Notes under the pieces: model-generated | What the model was told of the DNA's origin: nothing | Database searches by the model: none | The model's input: only the letters and a program-made list of their open reading frames with translations | Assembly (NCBI GenBank): GCA_963787205.1 | Contig: CAWBCD010000037.1 | Coordinates: 16,471-80,470 of the forward strand | DNA length: 64,000 bases | Reading direction: 5' to 3' | Origin: DATFNI01 sp963787205 | GTDB taxonomy: Bacteria > Bacteroidota > Rhodothermia > Balneolales > DATFMH01 | Translations under genes and position numbers: made by a program | Shown: in pieces, positions 6,899-15,275 of the stretch | Position numbering within the stretch: position 1 is the stretch's first letter | Layout of the letters: every line of letters starts with the position of its first letter

Positions 6899-9214
6899 AT
6901 GGCTGATCCCGTTGAACTTGAGCGCAGGTTTGAAGAGTTGCAAAATCGACTTGCGCTTACGGCTTCGATTCGGGCCCAGCTTGTGATGATCTGCAATTTT
7001 ATTTCCGGTTATCAGAGAGATGCTTCTCTATACGAATCATACATCAGACAACTTTCGCAGCAGATTCCGACAATCGAGCACCCACTAAATATTGCGGGTA
7101 CCGACCCCGGGCAGCTGGAGCGGATTTACAATACTCTCGATGGTCTGGTTGATGAATATCCCATCCTGAGCGAGGTGATATCTTTTCAAGACGCTCTTCA
7201 GACAATAAAGGTCAATGTTTGCTTCCTGTACGTCTGCCTCAACGAATTTAAAAAGGCGACGGCCGTTTTGTGCAGCCATCCTGTCGGAAGCCTTGCAAAA
7301 GTTGGTGGTTGGTCGGAATGGACAGAATATCTGGCAGCAAAGGCGCCTGATTTGTCTCCGGATATTGAATTATTGCAGAATGTCAGGAAACAGGCTCTGG
7401 AAGTGAAAGATCATTCCGTATATGTACCGGTCATTGAAAAACGATCCGGATATCTTGGAGGCGATAAAAATTATGGATCCCGGCTGCGGAGACTCCAGGT
7501 AATTCTCGAACGATCGGCAAAAGAAGAGGATGATATACAACTGAATGTTGCTACGTTTGGGGTGGAGCAGGATATCAACTCGTATTTGTCGAAGCCACTG
7601 GCAGCGGCGAGGAATTTGATTTATGAGGTAATTCCTGGATTAAGGACACATCACTATCGGGGCAGAATATCCTATCGGTCGATACATTCATTACACGAGG
7701 GTACTTCGGCATCTTTAGCAATGGCCGGACTTTTATATTGTGGTATGCTGAAAGCTTCACAGGAGCGGGTGATTTACAAGTTATGCGATGGTATTGCTAT
7801 AACAGGTGATATTGCTGAAAATGGTGAGATCATCGCTGTTGATAATGACACTCTGGATCTCAAAGTACAGGCGTGTTTTTATTCATGGCTGGATGTGCTG
7901 GTAGTGCCCGCATCACAATTGAATGAAGCCAGGGCAGCAAAAGAAAGACTGTTGTTGCAATATCCATCCAGGGAATTGACCATCTTAGGTGCGGAAAATC
8001 TACCGGATCTCTTTTTTGACAGAAGGATCAGCGAGAAAATTCGAATAAGCAGGGTTAAGCGGGCCGGCCATAAGTTGTGGAAGCATAAAGTAGATGCTAT
8101 TGCAGTGTTGCTGGTGATGATCATGGCCGGCGTCATCATCGCACTGGTCCGGAAACCAATTGATAAAAATCCGGCAATGGTCGAATACAAGGGTGAGACC
8201 ATGTTCATTAAAAACAGCGAGAGCCAGGTATTATGGAAAACCAGAACATGGAAAAATGCACATGATTGGGTGTTAAATACAGCGCCGTTAAAACTTACCG
8301 TGTTTTTCGATGTGAACGATGACGGGATTAACGACATCATCCATATTAAACATTCATTTACTAATATTGGGAAAAGCTACCTGGTATGCTATGATGGATC
8401 AACTCACAAGATATTGTGGACACTCAATAAAAAGTTTGATCTGCAGTATCCTTACAAACCTTTCATTGGAAATGATCCGTATATATGCAATGGGATGATG
8501 TTGGATACGGTAAGTGCGGGACCGGCATCGCTGTATCTGATAGAAACACACGCCAAATATTTTCCAAGTATGCTGTTGCGGATTGATCCGCGAACCGGAA
8601 AAATTATGGATACCTTTGTGAATGCAGGCCATATAAATAGCATCGGGTTTTTGGATATTAACCACGACGGCAAAAAAGAAGTAATTATTTCTGGTGTCAA
8701 CAATGGCTACAAACAGGCATTTGTAGCAGTGCTGCCACACGACAACTTTCACAGTACAGGTCCATCCACAAAAAGATATACCATCAAAAACTATCCCATT
8801 CAAAAGGATATAGGATATATACGAATACCCATGACTTACCTGGGTAAGGCTTTGAGTGATGTGGCAACATTTAATACCAGCAGGAATATCGAGCAGAACG
8901 GAGCTGGCCTGATCGTAAAAGTAAATGATGCCAATCCTGCGATATACGATACGCTTATGTCAGGCTCGCACGTGCTGTTCCAGTTTGATAAAACGATGCA
9001 TCTAACAAGTATTGGAACCAATAATGCTTATGATTTGCTGGCACGGATTTTAAAGAAACGGGGAAAAATCAAAGAAATACCGCCCCCGGATTACTTTGTC
9101 CGTTTCAAAGACTCCCTGCTTTACTGGAATGGGGAAGGTTGGCAGCATAAGGCGTATTTGCCGTTTTGGAAGGAAGATAGTGTTGGGAGTGTGGCAGATT
9201 CATCGAGGCAGTGA
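6899..9214 (+). CDS. Membrane protein: Lon-like (S16) domain + TM + FG-GAP-like domain (cassette gene 3)
   Basis: This 771-residue protein combines three parts. Residues 1-200 are mostly helical. Residues about 215-375 resemble the S16 proteolytic domain of Lon: EGTSASLAMA (267-276) aligns with DGPSAGLSMA of the window's own Lon, giving Ser270. ITGDIAENGEIIAV (301-314) aligns with MTGEITLRGEVYAI, and Lys322 sits 15 residues before VVP just as the Lon catalytic Lys sits 15 before LIP. No AAA+ ATPase is present. A single membrane helix lies at about 398-417 and is preceded by many basic residues, which predicts N-inside/C-outside. Outside are two DxNxDG-type calcium-loop motifs (DVNDDGINDI 471-480, DINHDGKKEV 586-595) typical of FG-GAP/VCBS propeller repeats. 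A good GAGAG ribosome binding site precedes the ATG. Confidence 0.65.
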   Translation: MADPVELERRFEELQNRLALTASIRAQLVMICNFISGYQRDASLYESYIRQLSQQIPTIEHPLNIAGTDPGQLERIYNTLDGLVDEYPILSEVISFQDALQTIKVNVCFLYVCLNEFKKATAVLCSHPVGSLAKVGGWSEWTEYLAAKAPDLSPDIELLQNVRKQALEVKDHSVYVPVIEKRSGYLGGDKNYGSRLRRLQVILERSAKEEDDIQLNVATFGVEQDINSYLSKPLAAARNLIYEVIPGLRTHHYRGRISYRSIHSLHEGTSASLAMAGLLYCGMLKASQERVIYKLCDGIAITGDIAENGEIIAVDNDTLDLKVQACFYSWLDVLVVPASQLNEARAAKERLLLQYPSRELTILGAENLPDLFFDRRISEKIRISRVKRAGHKLWKHKVDAIAVLLVMIMAGVIIALVRKPIDKNPAMVEYKGETMFIKNSESQVLWKTRTWKNAHDWVLNTAPLKLTVFFDVNDDGINDIIHIKHSFTNIGKSYLVCYDGSTHKILWTLNKKFDLQYPYKPFIGNDPYICNGMMLDTVSAGPASLYLIETHAKYFPSMLLRIDPRTGKIMDTFVNAGHINSIGFLDINHDGKKEVIISGVNNGYKQAFVAVLPHDNFHSTGPSTKRYTIKNYPIQKDIGYIRIPMTYLGKALSDVATFNTSRNIEQNGAGLIVKVNDANPAIYDTLMSGSHVLFQFDKTMHLTSIGTNNAYDLLARILKKRGKIKEIPPPDYFVRFKDSLLYWNGEGWQHKAYLPFWKEDSVGSVADSSRQ

Positions 9215-9733
9215 GCTGGTAGTAATAATAACAGGCATTGTGGATTTGGAGCAAATGTAGCGGCCACCACACATCCACTTACGGGACCACACAAGCCATT
9301 CCCATGAAAATGATCTCGAAAACTCGGGGAGAAAAGAGGTGCGTTCTGCACCGATGTACAGGTGAATAGGGATACGATTAAAAAGATTGGTTCAATGAAT
9401 TGGAGCGATTCATTATTTGTACCGATATCCATTGAACCTGTCATTAAGTTTCTCAAACGTCGGATTTTCAGAGTAGATTCGGCTTTTTTTCTGCAGCGTC
9501 GGATGGATGTAAGGAGAGTAGAGTAAAAACGATCAAACATGACATTTACAGCGAATGTAGCTACTTGAAGCTGAACTGTGTTGCCGGGTGGCTCTGCCTA
9601 TTTTATCTCACAGCTCCCATTTTCCCCGGGCAGGGTCTCCGGTTGCACGGTTTTTTTGTAGATGTCTCAAATGGTTGATTATCTTGCCGATAATTATTTC
9701 CATATACTTTCCATCAACTAAAAGGCAGAGGTC
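9215..9733. other. 519-base gap with an open coding-like remnant
   Basis: No complete gene is visible. On the plus strand a frame is open from 9314 to a TAA at 9524-9526 and reads like the end of a protein (FVPISIEPVIKFLKRRIF, then MDVRRVE), but it has no convincing start; a TGA closes it at 9311-9313. Plus-strand ATGs at 9304 and 9310 are in another frame. It may be a decayed gene end. An antisense ORF over the same bases looks like a shadow. The final 150 bases should hold the promoter of the next gene. Confidence 0.3.
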
Positions 9734-10576
9734 ATGGGGAAGTTTTCCAGAACGTTTTCATTGCTGCGGGCTTCATGGAATATTCTCAAAGACGACAAGG
9801 AAATGTTGATATTTCCAGTCATGTCGTTGGCTGTAACAATCTTTTTTTATCTGTTTGCCTACCTGATTTTGTCAGATTCTTTTTCGACACTAACGAGTCT
9901 GAGACAGACTGCCGTTACGGATCATACAGTATATTATCTGATTCTGTTTGGAGTCTATTTTGTCAACTATGTGATCGCTGTTTTCTTCAACTCTGCTATT
10001 GTCGCGTGTGCCTATGTGAGGATGAATGGGAAAAATCCTACCGTTTCGTTTGGATTTCGCGCTGCATGGTCGCGAATTCACCTGATCATTGCCTGGTCGC
10101 TGTTTGCTGCTACTGTTGGCTTATTATTCGCAATGGTCGAAGAGCGGCTGGGGAAAATCGGCAGGTTGATAACAGGTGTATTCGAACTTGGATGGGCTCT
10201 TGCCAGTTTTCTGGTTATTCCGATATTTGTGGTCGAGAAGAAAGGCCCCTGGGAAGCATTCAGTGAGTCGACGGAGATGCTTAAAAAGACATGGGGAGAA
10301 AATCTTATTTCAGGTGTCAGCTTTGGGTTAATCAGTATCGTCTTGGTCATTCCGGCGATCATCATTATGCTTATCGTTACCACTATGGCCGGACCTGGAT
10401 TTGGTATGCCGGTTATTATTACGATGATCTTCTATTTTATCATGGTTTCTATGCTGGTCTCTGTGCTTAAGACCATTTTCCAGGTGGCACTATACCAATA
10501 CGCCAAGACCAATCAGGTGCCTTCCGGATTTGATGAAACCGATTTACTGGGAGCTGTCGGATCAAAATGGAGATGA
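9734..10576 (+). CDS. Integral membrane protein, DUF6159-like
   Basis: The 280-residue product has about five or six transmembrane segments and a conserved-looking start, FSRTFSLLRASWNILKDDKE, typical of the DUF6159 / uncharacterised membrane protein group in which a short amphipathic N-terminus precedes the first helix. The central FVVEKKGPWEAFSESTEML motif is also seen in membrane proteins with glycerophosphodiesterase-type membrane domains. The function is unknown. GAGGT lies just upstream of the ATG and decides this start. It is followed by the repeat/GxxExxY block. Confidence 0.75.
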   Translation: MGKFSRTFSLLRASWNILKDDKEMLIFPVMSLAVTIFFYLFAYLILSDSFSTLTSLRQTAVTDHTVYYLILFGVYFVNYVIAVFFNSAIVACAYVRMNGKNPTVSFGFRAAWSRIHLIIAWSLFAATVGLLFAMVEERLGKIGRLITGVFELGWALASFLVIPIFVVEKKGPWEAFSESTEMLKKTWGENLISGVSFGLISIVLVIPAIIIMLIVTTMAGPGFGMPVIITMIFYFIMVSMLVSVLKTIFQVALYQYAKTNQVPSGFDETDLLGAVGSKWR

Positions 10577-10612
10577 TGATTGGGGAAGAGGGAACCACAA
10601 AGAGGGAACCAC

Positions 10613-10673
10613 AGGGGCCACAAAGAAGTCACGGTGAACACAGAGAAATAATAAAACTGTGATCCCTGTGGTT
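10613..10673. repeat. 61-bp direct repeat, copy 1 (hairpin element)
   Basis: This segment is identical to 11153-11213, exactly 540 bases away, and the two flank the GxxExxY gene. In this copy AACCACAGGG (10607-10616) and CCCTGTGGTT (10664-10673) form a perfect 10-bp inverted pair, so the whole element can fold into a long hairpin. A related, diverged element lies at about 55335-55447. Confidence 0.9.
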
Positions 10674-10688
10674 CTTTAAAATGCGTGT

Positions 10689-11081
10689 CTACAGGTATCC
10701 ATTTACTACTCTTTTAATTCCTTTTTTTAGTAGAGTAACGTTAAAATTGATGAGCAGCCCCAAGTGCAGATTGGAAAGCTTAAGGTAGGTCAGAACCTGA
10801 GCCAGATGAACTTCATTTAATGCATCGACCGATTTTATCTCTAAAATAATCTTGCTTTCAACCATTAAATCAACCCGATAACCAACATCAAGATGAACGC
10901 TATTATAGACAAGAGGTAAAGGTTTTTCCTTTTCGGTGATAAGGCCCTGTTTCGTTAATTCGTAATACAAGCATTCTTTGTAGGCAGATTCAAGTAATCC
11001 GGGTCCCAAATTCTTGTGAATAGTAATTGCGGTAGTTACGATTTGTCCGGTAAGTTGATTCTCAGTCATGATTTTCTCCAA
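10689..11081 (-). CDS. GxxExxY protein (PD-(D/E)XK nuclease-like)
   Basis: This is a member of the GxxExxY family, named for a motif present here as GLLESAY at about residues 28-34. The later stretch with VDLMVESKIILEIKS (about 70-84) has the D...ExK spacing of PD-(D/E)XK nuclease-like folds. The family is common in Bacteroidota and related phyla and its biological role is not established. The 130-residue length is normal. The gene lies between two identical 61-bp repeats, and downstream of the second repeat the last dozen codons of another copy remain, so this is part of a duplicating repeat unit. Confidence 0.85.
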   Translation of the reverse strand: MEKIMTENQLTGQIVTTAITIHKNLGPGLLESAYKECLYYELTKQGLITEKEKPLPLVYNSVHLDVGYRVDLMVESKIILEIKSVDALNEVHLAQVLTYLKLSNLHLGLLINFNVTLLKKGIKRVVNGYL

Positions 11082-11152
11082 TGAATAGTCAACATTTATT
11101 TATAAGATTCTTTAAAATTCAGATCCTTACAAATTATGGGAGTAGAAACCAA

Positions 11153-11213
11153 AGGGGCCACAAAGAAGTCACGGTGAACACAGAGAAATAATAAAACTGT
11201 GATCCCTGTGGTT
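11153..11213. repeat. 61-bp direct repeat, copy 2
   Basis: It is identical to 10613-10673. The left flank has drifted (AAACCAAAGG in place of AACCACAGGG), so the terminal inverted pair is imperfect here, while the right end CCCTGTGGTT is intact. It separates the complete GxxExxY gene from the remnant at 11230-11266. Confidence 0.9.
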
Positions 11214-11229
11214 ACTCAAACACCGCGCT

Positions 11230-11266
11230 ACAAGTACCCATTAACGGGCCTTTTAAATCCTTCCAA
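11230..11266 (-). pseudogene. 3' remnant of a second GxxExxY gene
   Basis: On the minus strand these bases read EGFKRPVNGYL followed by TAG. The neighbouring complete GxxExxY gene ends KKGIKRVVNGYL and TAG, and both tails sit at the same distance from their copy of the 61-bp repeat. The DNA beyond is not recognisably GxxExxY, so only the tail of a second gene is left. The match is short but the position makes chance unlikely. Confidence 0.6.
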
Positions 11267-11484
11267 ATACACTCATATGGATCACGGTCTTCAATTCAAT
11301 TTAATGGAACGCTTTTTCCCCTTTACGGATTTGTAGCTGTGGGTTACAGCCCCCAATATAAAAAAGTGCTGTTTTATATAGGCTTCACCATGCCTGTGCA
11401 AAAGGTTAAGTAGCAATTTATCATCTTATATTTCCATATTGGAATCAGATCGGTTGCTATTTCAGCGATAAAAAATTTTACCTC

Positions 11485-12156
11485 ATGAGATTGCCTTCTG
11501 CGTACATAGTTATTCTATTCATAACTGTTGGTTGTGTATGTATTGGATGCCAGCCAAGACATACGGTTACAATCATGCCCGGGAGTCGGTTGGGGGAGGT
11601 ATATATGGGTGAGACAATCGATTCGGTAATGGCGAAACTGGGAAAACCGCAACTTGGCGATGCGGCAATGGGGCATGCGTGGGGAACCTGGCTGGACACG
11701 GTGAAAGTTGAGCGTCGCGATACTACGATCTACAGGACGGATGTCTATCTCGTGGTTACAGGGGAATATCTTGGAGGGATCAAAACAGTGCATCAAATAC
11801 GAACAACCGATCCCAATGAGTATGCTGCTGATGGGTTACACGTGGGCTCGACGCTGAAGGAAATTCAGCAGGTATATAAGCATATCAGGCCGGCGGCATG
11901 GCGGCCGCGGAAAAACAGGCGTGATTCTGTAATTACATATGATGCAATTTCACAGGGAATTGCCTTTGATATGGTAAATAGCACCAAAAGAAATTCGGCA
12001 GGACGGATCTACAAAGTGTGCGGCGCCATCATTATTCATATCCCGGGTAAACCTGCGAATGAAATCTATTTACCGTTATTTTCCGGAGAGAGGTCGCTTT
12101 TGAGAGGCAGAGAAGTACCGGATTCCCTGAATTCACAGAACGATATGAAAAGGTAG
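11485..12156 (+). CDS. Lipoprotein with duplicated SmpA/OmlA-like motif
   Basis: The 223-residue product starts with a lipoprotein signal peptide (hydrophobic 6-18, Cys in the CVCIGCQP region at about 17-22). After it comes PGSRLGEVYMGETIDSVMAK, reminiscent of the SmpA/OmlA (BamE-like) pattern in which G-x-x-G is followed by a helix and LGKP. A second, weaker copy (DGLHVGSTLKEIQQVYKHI) follows about 80 residues later. It is probably anchored in the outer membrane, with unknown function. It is a single gene, with the DEAD-box helicase convergent on the other side. Confidence 0.65.
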   Translation: MRLPSAYIVILFITVGCVCIGCQPRHTVTIMPGSRLGEVYMGETIDSVMAKLGKPQLGDAAMGHAWGTWLDTVKVERRDTTIYRTDVYLVVTGEYLGGIKTVHQIRTTDPNEYAADGLHVGSTLKEIQQVYKHIRPAAWRPRKNRRDSVITYDAISQGIAFDMVNSTKRNSAGRIYKVCGAIIIHIPGKPANEIYLPLFSGERSLLRGREVPDSLNSQNDMKR

Positions 12157-12313
12157 AGACGTTGTTTGATTGAATTGTACTCTCGTTCCCATGTTCTGCC
12201 TGCGAACGTAAGACGGGTGAGCGCTGCTTCCCTGGAAAATGAGAGCAGATCTTTGCGACGAGAAAAACCGGCAACCGTTTATGTAACCTGAACGGTTTGC
12301 TGATTGGGTGCTG

Positions 12314-12359
12314 ACGAGATCCTACGCTGTCCGCCGCCGCGGACAGCATCAGGATGACA
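12314..12359. repeat. Dispersed repeat, TCAGGATGAC family (short copy)
   Basis: ACGAGATCC (12314-12322), a perfect hairpin GCTGTCCGC/GCGGACAGC (about 12326-12347) and TCAGGATGACA (12349-12359) occur together. The two outer words recur in the larger copy at 19705-19864. The element lies between convergent genes. Confidence 0.6.
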
Positions 12360-12410
12360 TTTTCTATGGTTAGGGTCATTAATCATATGACCTGAAGAGA
12401 GTACTTCTTC

Positions 12411-14063
12411 TTATCCTTCCACTTGAACTTGTGCTTTGCGTCGTCCGATTCGGCTTTTATTCAGAGAACGTCCCAGTTCAGAGGCAAACTGTTCGTCCAC
12501 TTCTACTACTGAGAAATGCTTCTCTATATTGATATTTCCGATCGACACCCTCTGACCGATGGTAGCATCATTGATAGCCCGGATCACATCCTTTGGAGAA
12601 AGTCCGTCTTTCTTACCGATATTCATCATTAACCGGCGGTAGGAATTGCTGCCCCCCGATCTTCCGTCACGTTTGTTTGGTCTGCGACCATTGCGCTCAC
12701 GTGATTTGGAAGAACGATCAGATTTGTTGCGTACCTTCACGGTGTTCAAATCGGGCGCCGATTCATAAAATGAGAGCAGTGGCTGGTAAGTAGAAGCAAC
12801 AAACCGTTTGATTAACTCGTCACGATCAAGGCCATTCAGTTGCAGGGTGATCTCAGGCAGGATCTCATTCAGGAGAGCATGGTCGGCGTCGATCTGGTCC
12901 ATGGATGAAATACGATGCTGAATTTGATTGGTGACGATCTCTTTTGCTGTGGGAATGCGACCTTCCTTGAACCGATCCGACAGAGTTTTTTCGATCATCC
13001 TGAGTCGGCGTGTCTCACGTGGTTCTATCAATGCAACAGATATTCCCTGATTACCGGCCCGGCCTGTACGACCGCTTCGGTGCGTGTAGCTTTCCACATC
13101 ATCAGGCAGGTGGTAATGAATGACATGCGTAAGATCAGCCACATCAATACCGCGGGCTGCTACGTCGGTTGCCACGAGTAATTGAAGATACCCTTTGCGA
13201 AACTGATTCATCACCTGATCCCGCTGGGGTTGTGAGAGGTCACCGTGAATGGCATCGGCGTTGTAGCCGTCACGTATCAATTTTTCCGCGACCTCTCTTG
13301 TGTCCTGGCGTGTCCGGCAAAAAACGATACCGTAAATAGTCGGATGGGCATCGACAATTCGCCGCAGTGCTGCATAGCGATCGCGCGGATGTACGCGATA
13401 ATAAACATGATCGATCTGGTCCGCCCCGGCATTTCGTTTACCGATAGTGACCGTGTGGGGATCAGACATGTACCGTTTACTGAGGACAGCTACTTCCTTT
13501 GGCAGAGTGGCTGAGAAAAGATGGGTGTTCCGGTTCGGTGGCATGGCATCGAGGATCGCGTCGAGTTCTTCACGAAATCCCATATTTAACATTTCATCAG
13601 CTTCATCAAGCACAACCGTTTTGACTTCGTCCAGGGGTATGCTGCCGCGCCGGATAAGATCGAGCAGTCGACCCGGTGTAGCCACAACGACCTGGGCGCC
13701 GTCTCTCAGGGATTTAATTTGTCTGCGGATATCCGCTCCGCCATAGACGGCAACGACACTCAGTTTTTTCAGATATTTGGCATATCGATCCAGTTCTTTT
13801 GTAATCTGGAGACAAAGTTCCCGGGTTGGACAGAGGATTGCCGCCTGGGGTACCTTTAGTTGCGTGTCGATATGCTGAAGTAAGGGTAACCCAAAGGCGG
13901 CTGTTTTGCCGGTACCGGTCTGGGCCAGACCAACAAGGTCGCCCGGGTGATTGAGAAGATGAGGAATTACTTCCTCCTGTATGGGCATAGGTTGTTCAAA
14001 ACCCAACTCGCGGATGCCCGAAAGCAATTCCGGAGAGAGGCCCAGTTCATCGAATGAGCTCAT
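12411..14063 (-). CDS. deaD: DEAD-box ATP-dependent RNA helicase with C-terminal RNA-binding domain
   Basis: This 550-residue protein has all helicase motifs in order: Q motif (GFEQPMPIQ), AQTGTGKTAAFG, PTREL, TPGR, DEAD, SAT, and HRSGRTGRAG. After the helicase core comes a linker, a basic Arg/Lys-rich region (about 440-475) and a DbpA/CsdA-type RNA-binding domain (about 478-540; IGNINIEKHFSVVEVDE). It unwinds structured RNA and in relatives acts in ribosome assembly and cold adaptation. The architecture fits DeaD/CsdA; the symbol is by similarity of layout only. The start codon is inside a possible hairpin (14061-14099). Confidence 0.9.
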   Translation of the reverse strand: MSSFDELGLSPELLSGIRELGFEQPMPIQEEVIPHLLNHPGDLVGLAQTGTGKTAAFGLPLLQHIDTQLKVPQAAILCPTRELCLQITKELDRYAKYLKKLSVVAVYGGADIRRQIKSLRDGAQVVVATPGRLLDLIRRGSIPLDEVKTVVLDEADEMLNMGFREELDAILDAMPPNRNTHLFSATLPKEVAVLSKRYMSDPHTVTIGKRNAGADQIDHVYYRVHPRDRYAALRRIVDAHPTIYGIVFCRTRQDTREVAEKLIRDGYNADAIHGDLSQPQRDQVMNQFRKGYLQLLVATDVAARGIDVADLTHVIHYHLPDDVESYTHRSGRTGRAGNQGISVALIEPRETRRLRMIEKTLSDRFKEGRIPTAKEIVTNQIQHRISSMDQIDADHALLNEILPEITLQLNGLDRDELIKRFVASTYQPLLSFYESAPDLNTVKVRNKSDRSSKSRERNGRRPNKRDGRSGGSNSYRRLMMNIGKKDGLSPKDVIRAINDATIGQRVSIGNINIEKHFSVVEVDEQFASELGRSLNKSRIGRRKAQVQVEG

Positions 14064-14126
14064 GGAGTCCTTATAAGTGGATCTGCGTTAGTCTCCATGG
14101 GCCCGGGCGATCGGAATTTTTCCGAT
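14061..14126 (-). promoter_or_regulatory. Hairpins at the translation start and leader of the helicase gene
   Basis: On the minus strand CATGGAG (14093-14099) is complementary to CTCCATG (14061-14067), which contains the start codon; the 25-base loop holds the AAGGA ribosome binding site (14068-14072). Further upstream ATCGGAA/TTCCGAT (14110-14116 and 14120-14126) forms a second hairpin with a 3-base loop. Leader structures that control start access are known for cold-shock helicases, but here this is inferred from pairing alone. Confidence 0.4.
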
Positions 14127-14552
14127 ACAATCTATAATAACTTCTGGTCGGATATGCCGCCGTAATGAAAACCGGATAGGTAGGAAACCTTTACAGAGTT
14201 TAATTTGAAGCATTAAAGATACGACACAAACGGCTATCAACCTAATCGAACCCTATGAGTATCTATATGTATATTAAAAATTTTAAATCCGGGATCCCGT
14301 TTTTACCTCATTTTCACTTCGATTAAGTGATGTTTATGCGTCCTTAATCAATATCATTATTGGCTTTTTTCGGGATTGGGAGCCGAAAAATCATCATGAT
14401 CATAAGTTCGAATCTGCAGAAGGGATCTCTTGAAACACCTGTCTATACGCGTAAATCCCATCATTACATTTTCTCAATAAAGGCGGCATTATAATACCAA
14501 AGTAATATTTTGCCATCGTTAAGGGATTAAAACAGTAACAACATACGGCACA
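14127..14552. other. AT-rich intergenic region between divergent genes
   Basis: The stretch holds the divergent upstream regions of the helicase gene and the DUF3267 gene. I see no ORF, RNA gene or clear promoter in it. A GTTCGAATC near 14405 is not part of a tRNA fold. Confidence 0.5.
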
Positions 14553-15197
14553 ATGGAAAGTAAACAGTCTAAAGATATCAGCAATCAAAAAGAAGAATAT
14601 ACACTTTCAGCCGTCAAGGCCAACATATATGGTGTAGTGGGGATGATACCGGCAATCTTAATTGTGTACATATATTTATACATCTACGGCATCCGGGCTG
14701 TCATAACCGGGCTCGGGAATCTCGAAGGAGATATGGTATTACTTATTGTATTGTTAATAGCTGGTACCGTCATGCATGAGGGACTTCATGGTCTTACGTG
14801 GTCTTGGTTTGGTCGCGTATCTATGAAGGAAATTCAGTTTGGAATGCACTGGAAGCTACTCACACCTTATGCTCATTGTAAAGCTGCACTGAATGCCAAC
14901 GCTTACCGATGGGGCGTGATCATGCCCGGTTTAGTTGTCGGATTTATTCCGGCGGTAATTGCCATAGCCATTCAGAGTCCGATACTTCTGTGGTTTGGCG
15001 CCTTGTTCATTATGGGGGCAGGTGGGGATTTCCTGACCTTATGGCTGTTGAGAAGCGTACCAGGTGATTACCTTGTGGAAGATCATCCTACTAAAGTAGG
15101 CTGTATTGTTTGGAAGGCTTCTGGAAGTAAATCACATCCCGTAGAAGACCGGATTGGTAAGCAGGATTATGCTAATTTGGGAATGACAGAAATTTAG
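14553..15197 (+). CDS. DUF3267 membrane protein, putative zincin metalloprotease
   Basis: The 214-residue membrane protein has four or so hydrophobic segments and an HEGLH zinc-binding motif (HExxH type) at about residues 75-79, inside VMHEGLHGLTW. A later AGGDFLTLWLL could supply the third, acidic zinc ligand. This is the pattern of DUF3267 putative zincin peptidases, which are distantly like site-2 proteases. The substrate is unknown. It is convergent with proC, with a strong hairpin between them. Confidence 0.8.
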   Translation: MESKQSKDISNQKEEYTLSAVKANIYGVVGMIPAILIVYIYLYIYGIRAVITGLGNLEGDMVLLIVLLIAGTVMHEGLHGLTWSWFGRVSMKEIQFGMHWKLLTPYAHCKAALNANAYRWGVIMPGLVVGFIPAVIAIAIQSPILLWFGALFIMGAGGDFLTLWLLRSVPGDYLVEDHPTKVGCIVWKASGSKSHPVEDRIGKQDYANLGMTEI

Positions 15198-15239
15198 TAT
15201 CCCTTCCAGAGACGTGGATTATTGAGGCTTTAAAGTAAA

Positions 15240-15273
15240 GTATTGGTGCCGGATAGAAATTCGGCACCAATAC
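15240..15273. terminator. Bidirectional hairpin between convergent genes
   Basis: GTATTGGTGCCG (15240-15251) and CGGCACCAATAC (15262-15273) form a perfect 12-bp stem with a 10-base loop, located between the DUF3267 gene and the 3' end of proC. No long T-run follows, so it may work by structure or protect 3' ends. Confidence 0.75.
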
Positions 15274-15275
15274 AC

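Noticed and set aside
9121..9540. 139-codon open frame on the minus strand
   Set aside because: It overlaps the end of the membrane Lon-like gene, and the plus strand in the same stretch reads more like protein (9314-9526).
10577..11300. Insertion sequence around the GxxExxY gene
   Set aside because: Direct repeats flank it, but no transposase is encoded and the repeats are long hairpins rather than target duplications.
14400..14425. GTTCGAATC resembling a tRNA T-loop
   Set aside because: The flanking bases do not pair into a T-stem or acceptor stem and no anticodon arm is present.
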